Below, piece by piece: positions 43,112-52,843 of a stretch of 64,000 bases of DNA (its first letter is position 1; every line of letters begins with the position of its first letter). Source of the stretch: Noviluteimonas caseinilytica (GTDB taxonomy: Bacteria; Pseudomonadota; Gammaproteobacteria; Xanthomonadales; Xanthomonadaceae); NCBI RefSeq assembly GCF_018406605.1, contig NZ_AP024545.1, positions 1,674,001 through 1,738,000 of the forward strand. The letters are read 5' to 3'. The translations under genes and the position numbers were made by a program. A model generated the notes under the pieces. It had not been told where the DNA came from. It saw only the letters and a program-made list of their open reading frames with translations, and searched no databases.

Positions 43112-43831
43112 GTGCGACATGGCACCACTGCAACTCCACGCCCGGTTGGCGCGCGCTGCGCTGCGCTGGGGATCTGCGCGTGCCTGTTCGTGTTCGTCGC
43201 GCCTGCCTGGGCGCAGGTGTCGGGCAGCGTCGGCGTGGTGTCGGACTATCGCTATCGCGGGTACTCGCTCAGCGACGACAGGCCGGCGGTGCAGGGCGAC
43301 ATCGAGTGGAACGCGAACGGCGGCTTCTACGCAGGCCTGTTCGCGTCCACCGTGCGCCCGGCATACCAGTCCAGCGGCGCGTTGTGGATCCCGTATGCAG
43401 GCTTCGCGAAGCGTGACGGGCACGGGCGCAGCTGGGATGTCGGCATCCGCTGGTCGCATTTCGATTCGGCGTCGGCGTACGACTATCCGGAAGTGCACGT
43501 GGGCGTGGCGTTCCGCCGCGTGACGATCCGCGCGCACTACGCGCAGGACTACTTCGGCGATGCACCGGGCGTGTACGTCGAAGTCGATGGCGGCGTGCCG
43601 TTCGCCGAACGCTGGCAGTTGCTGCTGCACGCGGGCGCGGCGCACGACGTGGAGACCGGTGGCGCAGGCACGCGTTTCGACGTGCGCGCCGGTGTGTCGC
43701 TGGCCACGCGCGTGTGCGATGTCTCGCTGTCCTGGCAGGGCACGCGCGGGGAAACCGAGTATCCGTACTACCCGCCGTGGGATCCCTACGATCGCGGCGG
43801 CTGGGTGCTGGGCTGCGTGCACCGCTGGTGA
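43112..43831 (+). CDS. TorF-family putative porin / outer-membrane protein
   Basis: 239 residues. Signal peptide (CACLFVFVAPAWA) then a beta-rich domain beginning VSGSVGVVSDYRYRGYSLSDDRPAVQG, the TorF (TIGR02001) hallmark of alternate hydrophobic residues and aromatic girdles. Predicted outer-membrane beta-barrel; the cargo is unknown. The start is GTG 43112, 9 nt after the subtilase stop, without a strong SD, so translational coupling to the subtilase gene is possible. Confidence 0.8.
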   Translation: MRHGTTATPRPVGARCAALGICACLFVFVAPAWAQVSGSVGVVSDYRYRGYSLSDDRPAVQGDIEWNANGGFYAGLFASTVRPAYQSSGALWIPYAGFAKRDGHGRSWDVGIRWSHFDSASAYDYPEVHVGVAFRRVTIRAHYAQDYFGDAPGVYVEVDGGVPFAERWQLLLHAGAAHDVETGGAGTRFDVRAGVSLATRVCDVSLSWQGTRGETEYPYYPPWDPYDRGGWVLGCVHRW

Positions 43832-43897
43832 ACTGTCCCGCGCGGGGCGCGTCTTGCGTTGCCTTGGGCATCGACGCCGCGCACGCGAAGGATCCGC

Positions 43898-45515
43898 ATG
43901 GGACGCACCCCGTTGTTCACGCTGCTGCAGCGCGCCGCCCGCATCGCGCGCGCCACGGCCCGCAGCGATGCACCCTTCGACGCGTTCTACGATCGCGGCC
44001 GCGCCATGCGCGTGGATCCCGCACGACGCCGCTTGTTGCAGGGCGCGGCGGCGGGGCTCGCGTTGACGGCCTGCGCCCCCGCGACGCAGCTCGCGCGCGA
44101 TTCGGGTTCGCCCGTCGTGATCGTGGGCGCGGGCATCGCGGGGCTCACCGCGGCGTGGCGCCTGCGCCAGGCGGGCGTGCCGGTGCGCGTGTACGAAGCG
44201 CAGTCGCGCGTCGGCGGACGCATGTTCAGCCTGCGCGATCATTTCGGGCCGGGACAGGTGATCGAGCTCGGCGGCGAACTGATCGACAGCGGGCACGTGC
44301 GCATCCGCGCGCTGGCCAAGGAAAATGGGGCTCGAGCTCGACGACCTGTTGGCGCACGACACCGACATCGACACCTGGTGGTTCGACGGCCGCCGCATCA
44401 GCGAACGCGAGATCGTTGCGGCCTTCGTCCCCGTTGCGGCGGCGATCGTGCGCGATGTCGCGTCGCTCGGCGACGGCGCGCTCGACTACACCGATGCCAA
44501 CCCCGCGTTCCGGGCGCTCGATGCGATGAACATCGCACAGTGGCTCGATCGGGAACACGTGTCCGGCTGGCTGCGCAAGCTGATCGCGGTGGCCTACACC
44601 ACCGAAATGGGGCTGGAGATCGACCGGCAGTCCGCGTTGAACCTGCTCACCTTCATCGGCACCGACGATCCCGATGTGTTCCGCGTGTTCGGCGCCAGCG
44701 ACGAACGCTTCCACGTGCGCGGCGGCAACGACCGAATCCCGCACGCCGTTGCGGACAGACTCGACGACGCGATCGAACCCGGTGCGGTGCTCGAAGCGAT
44801 CCGCGCGCGCGGCGACGATCTCGTGCTGACGTTCCGCCGCAACGGCGCGACGCAGGACGTGCACGCCGCGCAGGCGATCCTCGCATTGCCGTTCACGCTG
44901 CTGCGCAAGGTCGCCATCGACGTGCCGATGCCTGCGCACAAGCGCAACGCCATCGACCGCCTGCCGTACGGCACCAACGCGAAGCTGATGATCGGGTACG
45001 ACCGCCGCGTGTGGCGCGCGCAGGGGGCCAACGGTGCGTCGATGAGCGACCTGTCCTACCAGACGACGTGGGACACCACGCGCGAACAACCCGGCGCGCA
45101 GGGCGTGCTGACCAACTTCACCGGCGGTGCGCACGGCGTGGCGCTCGGGCAGGGCACGCCGCGCATGCAGGCCGATGCGGCGACCGCGGACCTGGATCGC
45201 GTGTTCCCCGGCCTGGCCGCGGCCCGCACCCAACCGCGCGAAGCACGCTTCCACTGGCCCAGCCATCCGTGGACCCTCGGCAGCTATGCGTGCTTCGGGC
45301 CGGGCGACTGGTCGGCCCTGCGCGGCGCGGTCGGGGAGTCCGTTGGTCGGCTATTTTTTGCCGGTGAGCACTGCGCACTGGAGACGCAAGGCTTCATGGA
45401 GGGCGGTTGCGAGTCGGGCGAGCTCGCCGCGGAGGCCGTGCAACGGGCACGCGGAATGCGTGTTGGCGCGGGGATTTATCGCATTCACGAACGACGATTC
45501 GGCACCCTTGAATGA
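43898..45515 (+). pseudogene. Tat-exported flavin amine oxidase, frameshifted
   Basis: Two reading frames together encode one flavin monoamine oxidase. Frame A starts at ATG 43898 with an AAGGA site. It carries a twin-Arg signal with lipobox (ARRRLLQG...LTAC), the FAD-binding VVIVGAGIAGLTAAW and VGGRMFSL, and reads to ALAKENG. Frame B runs from 44325 (MGLELDDLLAHD) to the stop at 45515, ending with LFFAGEHCA...GFMEGGCESG. The break is at GAAAATGGGG, 44321-44330: removing one A restores AKEMGLELDD. Either a sequencing error in an A4 run or a disrupted gene. Confidence 0.75.
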
Positions 45516-45615
45516 GCCTTTCTGTACTGCCCGGTATCGTTTTGCAGTGCAGCGTGCAAACCCAATAACGATTCCTTCACGATCGCCCCGCATCCCGACG
45601 TGGGGGAGGGAGCAG

Positions 45616-45648
45616 GCCCGCAACCGGTTCGTCCGGGGCGGGCTTTTT
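45616..45648 (+). terminator. Intrinsic terminator just before glnE
   Basis: GCCCGC and GCGGGC arms with an internal CCGG/CCGG pairing, followed by TTTTTA. It is 101 nt after the amine-oxidase stop and only 17 nt before the glnE start. A further CCCCGC/GTGGGG stem lies immediately upstream. It may end the amine oxidase transcript or attenuate glnE. Confidence 0.75.
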
Positions 45649-45664
45649 ATTTGCCGATGCCATC

Positions 45665-48442
45665 ATGGGCGCGATGACGGACCCCACCGACACCCACGTC
45701 GCACGCCAGCTCGATCGCCTGCGCGCGATCGCCTCCGACGATTGGACCCCTGCGCTCGCGGAGCGCCTGGCCGCATTGGCCCTGGCGAGCGACTTCGCGA
45801 TCGACACGCTCGTGCGCCTGCCGGCGCTGCTCGACTCGTTCGCGCGCGATGACGCGTTCGGAACGCCGCCCGAGCTCGGGCCGGATGCGCGGACCGACTG
45901 GCAATCCCGCCTGCGCCGCTATCGCACCGCCGAATCCGCGCGCCTGGTCTGGCGCGACGTGTCGGGCCTGGACGACGTGGACGCCACGCTCGCCGGCAGC
46001 ACGCAACTCGCCGACCGCTGCCTGCGCCTCGGCCTGTCGGCGCTCGAAGGCGAATTCGCCCAACGCTACGGCCAGGTGCGCGCGGCAGATGGCAGCGTGC
46101 AGCGCCTGGTGGTGTTCGGCCTCGGCAAGCTGGGCGGTGGCGAACTGAATTTCTCGTCCGACGTCGACCTCGTCTACGCGTATCCGCAGGAAGGCGACAG
46201 CGACGGCGCGCGTTCGCTCGCGGCCGAGGATTACTTCGCGCGCCTGGGGCAGCAACTGGCGAAGCTGCTCGACGAAGCGACGGCGGAGGGCTTCTCGCAT
46301 CGCGTCGACCTGCGCCTGCGTCCGTTCGGCAACGCGGGCCGCGTGGCCTTGCCGTTCGCCGCGATGGAGTCGTACTTCCAGCGCGAAGGACGCGACTGGG
46401 AACGCTATGCGTGGCAGAAGGCGCGGCCCGTTGCGGGCGATGCAGATGCGGGACTGCGCTTCCTCGATGCGTTGCGGCCGTTCGTCTATCGGCGATATCT
46501 CGATTACGGCGCGCTGGATGGCTTGCGCGAAATGAAGGCTGCGATCGCCGCGGAAGTCGCGCGCAAGGAACTGGCCGACGACATCAAGCGCGGTCCCGGT
46601 GGCATTCGCGAAATCGAATTCCTCGTCCAGGCGCTGCAGTTGATCCGCGGCGGTCGCGAACCGACGTTGCGCGAACGACGCTTGCTGCCAGCGCTTGCGG
46701 CGTTGGTGGAAGCGGGCCACGTCGCACCCGCCGCTGGCGAGGCGCTCGCGGAGGCGTATCGCTTCCTGCGTCGATTGGAAAACCGCCTGCAGATGTTGCG
46801 CGATGCGCAGACGCACGCGCTGCCGGAAAGCCAGGTCGATCGCGCCCGCATCGCACGTGGCCTCGGGTACGACGATTGGGACGCCTTGCGCGCCGCGCTT
46901 GATGTGCAGCGGACGCGGGTTTCGACCGAGTTCGAAGCGTTGCTCGCGCCACGCGGCCGTTCCGCGGCGCCGAGCGACCTCGCGACGTACTGGCGCGCGT
47001 TGCCCGATGCAGGTGAAGCGCAGGCCTTGTCCGATGCCGGCTTCGGCGACATCGAAACGCTGGACGGCAGCCTGCGCGACTTCGCGCGCGCGCCCGGCGT
47101 GCGCACGTTGTCCGACGCCACGCGGGCGCGCCTGGATCGCGTGCTGCCTGCGTTGCTCACCTCGGCGGCGCGTTCCTCGCAACCGGATGCCGCGCTGCGC
47201 CGCTTGCTGCCGCTGTTGCATACGTTGCTGCGGCGCGCGAGCTACCTCGCGCTCCTCGACGAACAACCGGCGGCCCTCGCGCGCCTGGTCGACGTCGTGG
47301 CCGGCAGTGCCTTGCTCGCCGAACGCATCGCCGCGCATCCGCTCCTGCTCGACGAATTGCTGGACCGCCGCAGCGCCGGCGCGTTGCCCGATCGTGCTTC
47401 GCTGATCGAAGCGTGCGACGAAACCCTGCACGACGACGACGCGGAAGCCGCGTTGATGGCGCTCAACGAAGTGCGCCAGGCGCTGAGCTTCCGCATCGCG
47501 CTGGCGACGCTGGATGCGCGCCAGACCGCGTACGAAAGCGCGCGCCAGCTGGCCTGGCTCGCCGACGGCGTGATCGATGCAGTCCTCGTGCTCGCGCAGC
47601 GGGAAGTCGAACGTCCGCATGGCCGCGTGCCCGGAGCGCGCTTCGCCGTGCTCGGTTACGGCAGCCTCGGCGGCGAGGAGCTTGGCTTCGGGTCCGACCT
47701 CGACCTCGTGTTCCTGTACGACGCCGCACCCGACGCACAATCCGACGGCGCGCGTCCGCTGGATGCCACGCGCTGGTTCGCACGCCTCGCGCAGAAGATC
47801 GTTGCGCTGCTGGGCACCGTCACCGGCGCCGGCCGTCTGTACGACGTGGATGTGCGCCTGCGTCCCGATGGGGCGAAGGGCTTGCTGGTCTCGAGCCTCG
47901 CCAGCTTCTCCGACTACCAGCGCGAACGCGCGTGGACGTGGGAGCACCAGGCGCTGGTGCGCGCACGGGGGGTCGCGGGCGAGCCTTCGTTGCTCAAGGA
48001 TTTCGAACGCGTGCGTGCCGAAACGCTGGGCCGTGCACGCGACCCGGACACGCTGCGCACCGACGTCGTGCAGATGCGCCAGCGCATGCGCGCAGAACTG
48101 GATCGCGGCGACGCGGCGCGCTTCGACCTCAAGCAGGGCGAAGGCGGGCTGGTGGACCTGGAGTTCCTGCTGCAATGGTGCGTGCTCGCGCGTTCGGCGA
48201 CGCAGCCGCAATGGCTCGGTCCGCGCGACACGCCCGGCCTGCTGCGCCTGGCCTGCGCGGACGACGTGCTCGATCGCGCCGCATGCGACGCCCTCGGCGC
48301 GGCACACGTCACGTTGCTGGAGGCCGGCTTGCGCTGCACGCTCGATCGTCGTCCGCGCATCACCGCCGAAACCGATGCGATCGCGCAGGCGCGCGCCGCG
48401 ATCCGCGCGGCCACGCACGCGGCGGGCCTCGCGTTCGACTAG
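45665..48442 (+). CDS. glnE: Bifunctional glutamine synthetase adenylyltransferase GlnE
   Basis: 925 residues. Two nucleotidyltransferase halves are visible: GLGKLGGGELNFSSDVDLVY (deadenylylase half, about 155) and GYGSLGGEELGFGSDLDLVF (adenylylase half, about 660). It adds and removes AMP on glutamine synthetase according to nitrogen state; cytosolic. ATG 45665 lacks an SD; an alternative ATG is at 45674. It converges on the ELM1 gene with a 4-nt overlap. Confidence 0.96.
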   Translation: MGAMTDPTDTHVARQLDRLRAIASDDWTPALAERLAALALASDFAIDTLVRLPALLDSFARDDAFGTPPELGPDARTDWQSRLRRYRTAESARLVWRDVSGLDDVDATLAGSTQLADRCLRLGLSALEGEFAQRYGQVRAADGSVQRLVVFGLGKLGGGELNFSSDVDLVYAYPQEGDSDGARSLAAEDYFARLGQQLAKLLDEATAEGFSHRVDLRLRPFGNAGRVALPFAAMESYFQREGRDWERYAWQKARPVAGDADAGLRFLDALRPFVYRRYLDYGALDGLREMKAAIAAEVARKELADDIKRGPGGIREIEFLVQALQLIRGGREPTLRERRLLPALAALVEAGHVAPAAGEALAEAYRFLRRLENRLQMLRDAQTHALPESQVDRARIARGLGYDDWDALRAALDVQRTRVSTEFEALLAPRGRSAAPSDLATYWRALPDAGEAQALSDAGFGDIETLDGSLRDFARAPGVRTLSDATRARLDRVLPALLTSAARSSQPDAALRRLLPLLHTLLRRASYLALLDEQPAALARLVDVVAGSALLAERIAAHPLLLDELLDRRSAGALPDRASLIEACDETLHDDDAEAALMALNEVRQALSFRIALATLDARQTAYESARQLAWLADGVIDAVLVLAQREVERPHGRVPGARFAVLGYGSLGGEELGFGSDLDLVFLYDAAPDAQSDGARPLDATRWFARLAQKIVALLGTVTGAGRLYDVDVRLRPDGAKGLLVSSLASFSDYQRERAWTWEHQALVRARGVAGEPSLLKDFERVRAETLGRARDPDTLRTDVVQMRQRMRAELDRGDAARFDLKQGEGGLVDLEFLLQWCVLARSATQPQWLGPRDTPGLLRLACADDVLDRAACDALGAAHVTLLEAGLRCTLDRRPRITAETDAIAQARAAIRAATHAAGLAFD

Positions 48443-49422
48443 CGCAACTGGAGGCGGGCGAGGACTTCGGCCGCGACGCGACCGGTTTCGCGCAGCGGTT
48501 CGATGGCGTCGTCGGGCAGGTCGTATTCCGCCAGGGTGCGCACGCGCCCGCGTGCCTGCAAGGCCGCATGGAACTGCTGCAGGCGTCCGCGCACGCGTTC
48601 GCCCCCGAGCACGTACACCGGCACGCGGGTGGCGCACGCTTCGCTCAGCATGTTGACCGAATCGGCCGTGCACACGATGCGGTCGGCCCAGGCGAGCAGG
48701 CCGGCGTACGGATTCTCGCTGTCGTCGAGGCTCGCGTGCGCGGGCGCGAACCAGCGCAGGCCGGGGATGTCGCGCGATTGCGCACGCAACGCATCGCACC
48801 ACGCGGGCGGCGTGCGGCGCGACGTGGTGGCGAGCAACGTGCCGCCGTCGCGCCGGATCACGTCGGCGAGGCGATGCAGGTCGCGTGCGAGCACCGGGCC
48901 GTCGTAGCCCGGCACATAGTCGCTTTCGCCACCGACCAGCAACGCGACGCGCGGTTGCGCGAGCGGCGAGAGGATCGAGAACGCGGCATGCGCGTCGGCG
49001 AGCCACGCATCGTCGACGGGATTGAGGCTGCCGACGAGCGTGACGATGTTGTCGCCCTGCAAGGCATCGTGTTCGGGTGCGACCACGACATCCCAGTGCG
49101 TGGTGGGCATGCGCGGGTCGAGGATCTGCACGACGCGCGATCCGCGCGCGCGCAATTGCCGGGTGGCCAGCGCCGCTTGCCGGCCGCAGCCGATCGCCAG
49201 CGCCGGCGGCGACGCGAGGGCGTGCGCGAAGTCGCGGCCGTACGCCATCGCGCTGCCCGGCGCCATGCGCGGGGCGATCCAGCGCCACGGCCGGTGCGGG
49301 ACCAGCGCCAGGTGCGGTGCATCGTCGAAGCCCATGGCCGCCGCGAGCGCCCGCGCCTGCCGCACGTTGCCGGCGCGGTTGTCGGTGATCAGCAGGCACG
49401 TTTCGGTGGCGGGGCGTTCCAT
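48439..49422 (-). CDS. ELM1-family protein (GT-B-like)
   Basis: 327 residues of the mitochondrial-fission ELM1/nucleoside-diphosphate-sugar epimerase-like family common in proteobacteria. Visible features are ITDNRAGNVRQARALAAAMG, VGSLNPVDDAWLADA, LVGGESDYVPGYD and the C-terminal DRIVCTADSVNMLSEACATRVPVYV, which resembles a GT-B sugar-nucleotide site. Function in bacteria is not settled; an LPS role is often suspected. ATG 49422 was chosen; a GTG start at 49473 is possible. Confidence 0.8.
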   Translation of the reverse strand: MERPATETCLLITDNRAGNVRQARALAAAMGFDDAPHLALVPHRPWRWIAPRMAPGSAMAYGRDFAHALASPPALAIGCGRQAALATRQLRARGSRVVQILDPRMPTTHWDVVVAPEHDALQGDNIVTLVGSLNPVDDAWLADAHAAFSILSPLAQPRVALLVGGESDYVPGYDGPVLARDLHRLADVIRRDGGTLLATTSRRTPPAWCDALRAQSRDIPGLRWFAPAHASLDDSENPYAGLLAWADRIVCTADSVNMLSEACATRVPVYVLGGERVRGRLQQFHAALQARGRVRTLAEYDLPDDAIEPLRETGRVAAEVLARLQLR

Positions 49423-49514
49423 CCGTGCGGAGGTCCGTTGCGGCTGCGGTCTCGGCCGCTTGACGCGCGACACTCTACACTGCGCGCCTTCGCCCGGATT
49501 GCAACCGCAGCCCC

Positions 49515-50117
49515 ATGACAGATTCGTTCAAGCCCACGCTGCCCGACGCATCGCTGGACCAGCTCTTCCGCCAGGCTCGCACCTACAACCGGTTCACCGG
49601 TGAGGTCGACGACGCCACGCTGCACGCCCTCTACGACTTGCTGAAGTGGGGCCCCACCACGTCCAACAGCTGCCCCGCGCGTTTCGTGTTCGTGCGCTCG
49701 GCCGAAGCGAAGGCCAAGCTCGGCCCTGCGCTGGACGAAGGCAACTACAAGAAAACGATGGCCGCGCCGTGCACGGCGATCGTCGCGTACGACATGGCGT
49801 TCTACGAAAAGGTGCCGGTGCTGTTCCCGCACACGGATGCGCGCGGCTGGTTCGATACCAAGCCCGAGCCCGACCTGCGCACGATCGGCCTGCGCAACGG
49901 CAGCCTGCAGGGCGCGTACCTGCTGCTTGCCGCGCGTGCGCTCGGCCTGGATTGCGGGCCGATGTCGGGCTTCGACAACGCGAAGGTCGATGCCGCGTTC
50001 TTCCCGGGCACGTCCTGGCGTTCCAACTTCCTCGTCAACCTGGGCAAGGGCGACCCCGCGTCGATCTTCCCGCGTTCGCCGCGGCTGGGCTTCGACGAAG
50101 CCTGCCGCATCGATTGA
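49515..50117 (+). CDS. Nitroreductase-family protein (RutE/HadB-like malonic semialdehyde reductase)
   Basis: 200 residues. The FMN-binding nitroreductase fold, opening QARTYNRFTGE and WGPTTSNSCPARFVFV, and with SLQGAYLLLAARALGLDCGPMSGF, matches the RutE/HadB group. RutE reduces malonic semialdehyde to 3-hydroxypropionate in pyrimidine degradation; no other rut genes are nearby, so the substrate is uncertain. Cytosolic dimer expected. Confidence 0.85.
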   Translation: MTDSFKPTLPDASLDQLFRQARTYNRFTGEVDDATLHALYDLLKWGPTTSNSCPARFVFVRSAEAKAKLGPALDEGNYKKTMAAPCTAIVAYDMAFYEKVPVLFPHTDARGWFDTKPEPDLRTIGLRNGSLQGAYLLLAARALGLDCGPMSGFDNAKVDAAFFPGTSWRSNFLVNLGKGDPASIFPRSPRLGFDEACRID

Positions 50118-50140
50118 TCCCCACCACAGGACTGAACCGC

Positions 50141-50734
50141 ATGATGATCCGCACGCGCATTGCCCTTGCCTCGCTGCTGCTGGTGGCCGGTTTCGCACAG
50201 GCCAAGCAAGCCACGTACAAGCTCGATCCCAACCACACGATGGTCGTGGCCTCGTGGGATCACTTCGGCTACTCGCATCCCGTGGCCAACTTCCTCAACG
50301 TGGACGGCACGCTGGTGTACGACGCCGACAACGTGGCCAACTCCAGCGTCACCGTGACGCTGCCGCTGTCGGGCCTGGACGCGATGGTGCCCAAGCTCAC
50401 CGCGCACCTGCAGAGCCCGGATTTCTTCGACATGGCGAAGTACCCGACCGCCACGTTCAAGAGCACCAAGGTGGAATCGCTGGGCGGCAACAAGCTCAAG
50501 GTCACCGGTGACCTGACCATCCGCGACAAGACCAACCCGGTCGTGCTCGAAGTCACGCTCAACAAGGCCGGCGAGAGCCGCGGCCAGCCGAAGATCGGCT
50601 TCGATGCGACGGGCACGATCCAGCGCAGCGCGTTCGGCGTGGACGCCATGCTGCCGAACATCGCCGATGCCGTGCAGCTGCGCATCACCACCGAAGCGTC
50701 GGTGCCGAAGCCCGAGGGCGCGGAGGCCAAGTGA
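50141..50734 (+). CDS. YceI-family periplasmic lipid-binding protein
   Basis: 197 residues. Signal peptide (IALASLLLVAGFAQA) then the YceI beta-barrel domain: YKLDPNHTMVVASWDHFGYS, LDGSL-like strands, TFKSTKVESLGGNKLKVTGDL, and FGVDAMLPNIAD. The fold binds isoprenoid or lipid ligands. AGGA lies 9 nt before the ATG. Its stop overlaps the GTG start of the pirin gene (GTGA), so they are co-translated. Confidence 0.9.
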   Translation: MMIRTRIALASLLLVAGFAQAKQATYKLDPNHTMVVASWDHFGYSHPVANFLNVDGTLVYDADNVANSSVTVTLPLSGLDAMVPKLTAHLQSPDFFDMAKYPTATFKSTKVESLGGNKLKVTGDLTIRDKTNPVVLEVTLNKAGESRGQPKIGFDATGTIQRSAFGVDAMLPNIADAVQLRITTEASVPKPEGAEAK

Positions 50735-51441
50735 TCGTCCAACGTGCTTCGAGTGCGCGCGGTGACGTGTCCGCCGGTTGGCTGAAGAGCCAGCACACGT
50801 TTTCGTTCGGGCACTACTACGACCCCGAATGGATGGGCTTCGGCCCGCTGCGCGTGATCAACGAGGATCGCGTGGCGCCGCGCGGCGGCTTCCCGCCGCA
50901 TCGCCACGCGAACATGGAAATCCTCAGCTACGTGTTGTCCGGTGCGCTCGCGCACCGCGACGACACCGGCAGCGAGGGCGTGCTGCGCCCGGGCGAGCTG
51001 CAGTGGATGAGCGCGGGGCACGGCATCGAACACAGCGAGTTCAATGCGTCCGAATCCGAGCCGGTGCATTTCCTGCAGATCTGGATCCAGCCGGACCGGC
51101 TCAACGCCGCGCCGGGCTATGAACAGCGCGCGTTCGACCCGGAAGCCCGGCGCGGACGCTGGGCCACGCTGGCCTCGCCCGATGGCGCGGACGGCAGCCT
51201 GGCGATCCGGCAGCAGGCGTTCCTGCGCGGGGTGCGGCTGGGCGATGGCGAATCGGTGGACCTCGTGCTCGATCCCGCGCGCCGCTACTGGCTGCACGTG
51301 GCGCAGGGCGGCGCGGTGCTCGATGGCCGCGCGCTGTCGGCCGGCGATGCGCTGGGCCTGGTGGACGAGGGCGGCACGCGATCGTTGTCGGGCCGCGGTG
51401 CGGAAATCGCCGACGTCCTGCTCTTCGACCTGCCGGCCTGA
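50731..51441 (+). CDS. Pirin family protein (YhaK-like)
   Basis: 236 residues of the bicupin pirin family. Conserved pieces are STLSFGHY-like QHTFSFGHYYDPEWMGFG, PPHRHANMEILSYVLSG with metal ligands His, and ELQWMSAGHGIEHSEFN. Pirins are metal-dependent redox-sensitive proteins or quercetinase-like enzymes; the function here is unknown. GTG start overlaps the yceI stop. Confidence 0.9.
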   Translation: MIVQRASSARGDVSAGWLKSQHTFSFGHYYDPEWMGFGPLRVINEDRVAPRGGFPPHRHANMEILSYVLSGALAHRDDTGSEGVLRPGELQWMSAGHGIEHSEFNASESEPVHFLQIWIQPDRLNAAPGYEQRAFDPEARRGRWATLASPDGADGSLAIRQQAFLRGVRLGDGESVDLVLDPARRYWLHVAQGGAVLDGRALSAGDALGLVDEGGTRSLSGRGAEIADVLLFDLPA

Positions 51442-51489
51442 CGGCGGCTGCTAAACTCGCGGCCCGCGCATCGCCGAACCCCCGTGCCC

Positions 51490-51708
51490 ATGGCCCCGCA
51501 GTCGCCCAGCAATCCCCAGCCCACCGCCACCGCGCCCGCCAACGCGCAGCAACGCTACGACGTGCGCCGGGCCGATCTGCCGCTCAGCTGCCCGCTGCCG
51601 TCGATGGCGCTGTGGAATTCGCATCCGCGCGTGTACCTGCCGATCGAAGCCGACGGGAGCGAATGCCAGTGCCCCTACTGCGGTTCGCACTTCGTGCTGA
51701 TCGACTGA
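51490..51708 (+). CDS. Zinc-finger (zf-CHCC) small protein
   Basis: 72 residues. The C-terminal half has the CHCC zinc-finger pattern seen in NDUFS6-like small proteins: LPLSCPLPSM, HPRVYLPI and CQCPYCGSHFVLID. The N-terminal 30 residues are Pro/Thr/Ala-rich and disordered. Function unknown. GTG 51484 six nt earlier is an alternative start. It lies 17 nt before the LPS glycosyltransferase gene, as is common in this lineage. Confidence 0.85.
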   Translation: MAPQSPSNPQPTATAPANAQQRYDVRRADLPLSCPLPSMALWNSHPRVYLPIEADGSECQCPYCGSHFVLID

Positions 51709-51724
51709 CCAGCCGCACGCGACC

Positions 51725-52843
51725 GTGACGCGGCCGCTCACCATCGTCCAAGTGCTTCCCGCCCTCGAATCGGGCGGGGTCGAACGTTCCACCCTCGAGA
51801 TCGCCGACGCCCTCGTGCGCGCGGGCCATCGCGCGCTGGTCGTGTCGGCGGGCGGACGGCTCGTGCCGCGGCTGGAAGCGCTCGGCGCCGAACACATCAC
51901 GCTCGACATCGGGCGCAAGTCGCTCTTCACGTTGCAGCACGTGCCGCCGTTGCGTCGCCTGTTCGAACGCCGCGGTGCCGACATCGTGCACGCGCGTTCG
52001 CGGATGCCGGCGTGGATCGCGTGGCGCGCGCTGCAAGGCATGCGAGCCGCGCGACCGCGTTTCGTCACGACGATGCACGGGCTCAATTCGCCGTCGCCTT
52101 ACAGCGCGATCATGGCGCGCGGCGAACGCGTGATCTGCGTGTCGGAGACGGTGCGCGCGTACTTGCTTGCGCACTATCCGAAGACCGATCCGGCGCGCCT
52201 GCGCGTGATCCCGCGCGGCATCGATCCGCAGGCCTTCCCGCGCATGCCTGCGCCCGATCGCGAAGCACGCGCGCGCGCCGCCGCGCTGCATCCCGCGCTC
52301 GGGGGTGAAGGTCCGTTGCTCCTGTTGCCCGGGCGCGGCACGCGGTTGAAAGGCCACGTCGACGCCCTCGACCTGCTGCATGCGCTGCGCCGCGACGGCG
52401 TGGATGCGCGCCTGTGGTTGCCGGGCAGTCGCGAACATGGACGCGATCGTTACCTGTCCGAACTGCAAGCGCACGCCACCGTGCTCGGCATCGACGCGGC
52501 CGTCGCGTTCGCGCCGCCCACCGATGCGATCGCCGATGCCTACGCGGCGAGCGACCTCGTGCTGCAGGTCTCGCGCAAGCCCGAAGCCTTCGGCCGCACG
52601 GTGCTCGAAGCGCTCAGCGTCGGCCGGCCCGTCGTCGGCTGGGACCACGGCGGCGTCGGCGAACTGTTGCGCGCCTGGCAACCCGCGGGCGCGGTGCCCC
52701 CGTTCGACGGCGACGCCCTGGTGCGGGCCGCGCGCGAAACATTGGCGCATCCGCCGACGCCTCCGGTTACGATGCCGCACACCTTGCGCGCCATGCAGGA
52801 TCAGACGCTTGCGGTCTATGCAGAACTCGTCGACCACCGCTGA
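51725..52843 (+). CDS. GT4-family glycosyltransferase (LPS core)
   Basis: 372 residues. GT-B glycosyltransferase: N-terminal IVQVLPALESGGVERSTLEIA, and the C-terminal nucleotide-sugar domain with GRGTRLKGHVDALDLL, SRKPEAFGRTVLEALSVGRPVV and WDHGGVGELL. It would add a sugar to the LPS core from a nucleotide sugar; donor and acceptor unknown. GTG start. It overlaps the following O-antigen-ligase-like gene by 26 nt. Confidence 0.88.
   Translation: MTRPLTIVQVLPALESGGVERSTLEIADALVRAGHRALVVSAGGRLVPRLEALGAEHITLDIGRKSLFTLQHVPPLRRLFERRGADIVHARSRMPAWIAWRALQGMRAARPRFVTTMHGLNSPSPYSAIMARGERVICVSETVRAYLLAHYPKTDPARLRVIPRGIDPQAFPRMPAPDREARARAAALHPALGGEGPLLLLPGRGTRLKGHVDALDLLHALRRDGVDARLWLPGSREHGRDRYLSELQAHATVLGIDAAVAFAPPTDAIADAYAASDLVLQVSRKPEAFGRTVLEALSVGRPVVGWDHGGVGELLRAWQPAGAVPPFDGDALVRAARETLAHPPTPPVTMPHTLRAMQDQTLAVYAELVDHR

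Noticed and set aside
45647..49399. 1250-codon minus-strand open frame
   Set aside because: Antisense to glnE, which has both nucleotidyltransferase signatures; the product is low-complexity Arg/Ala.
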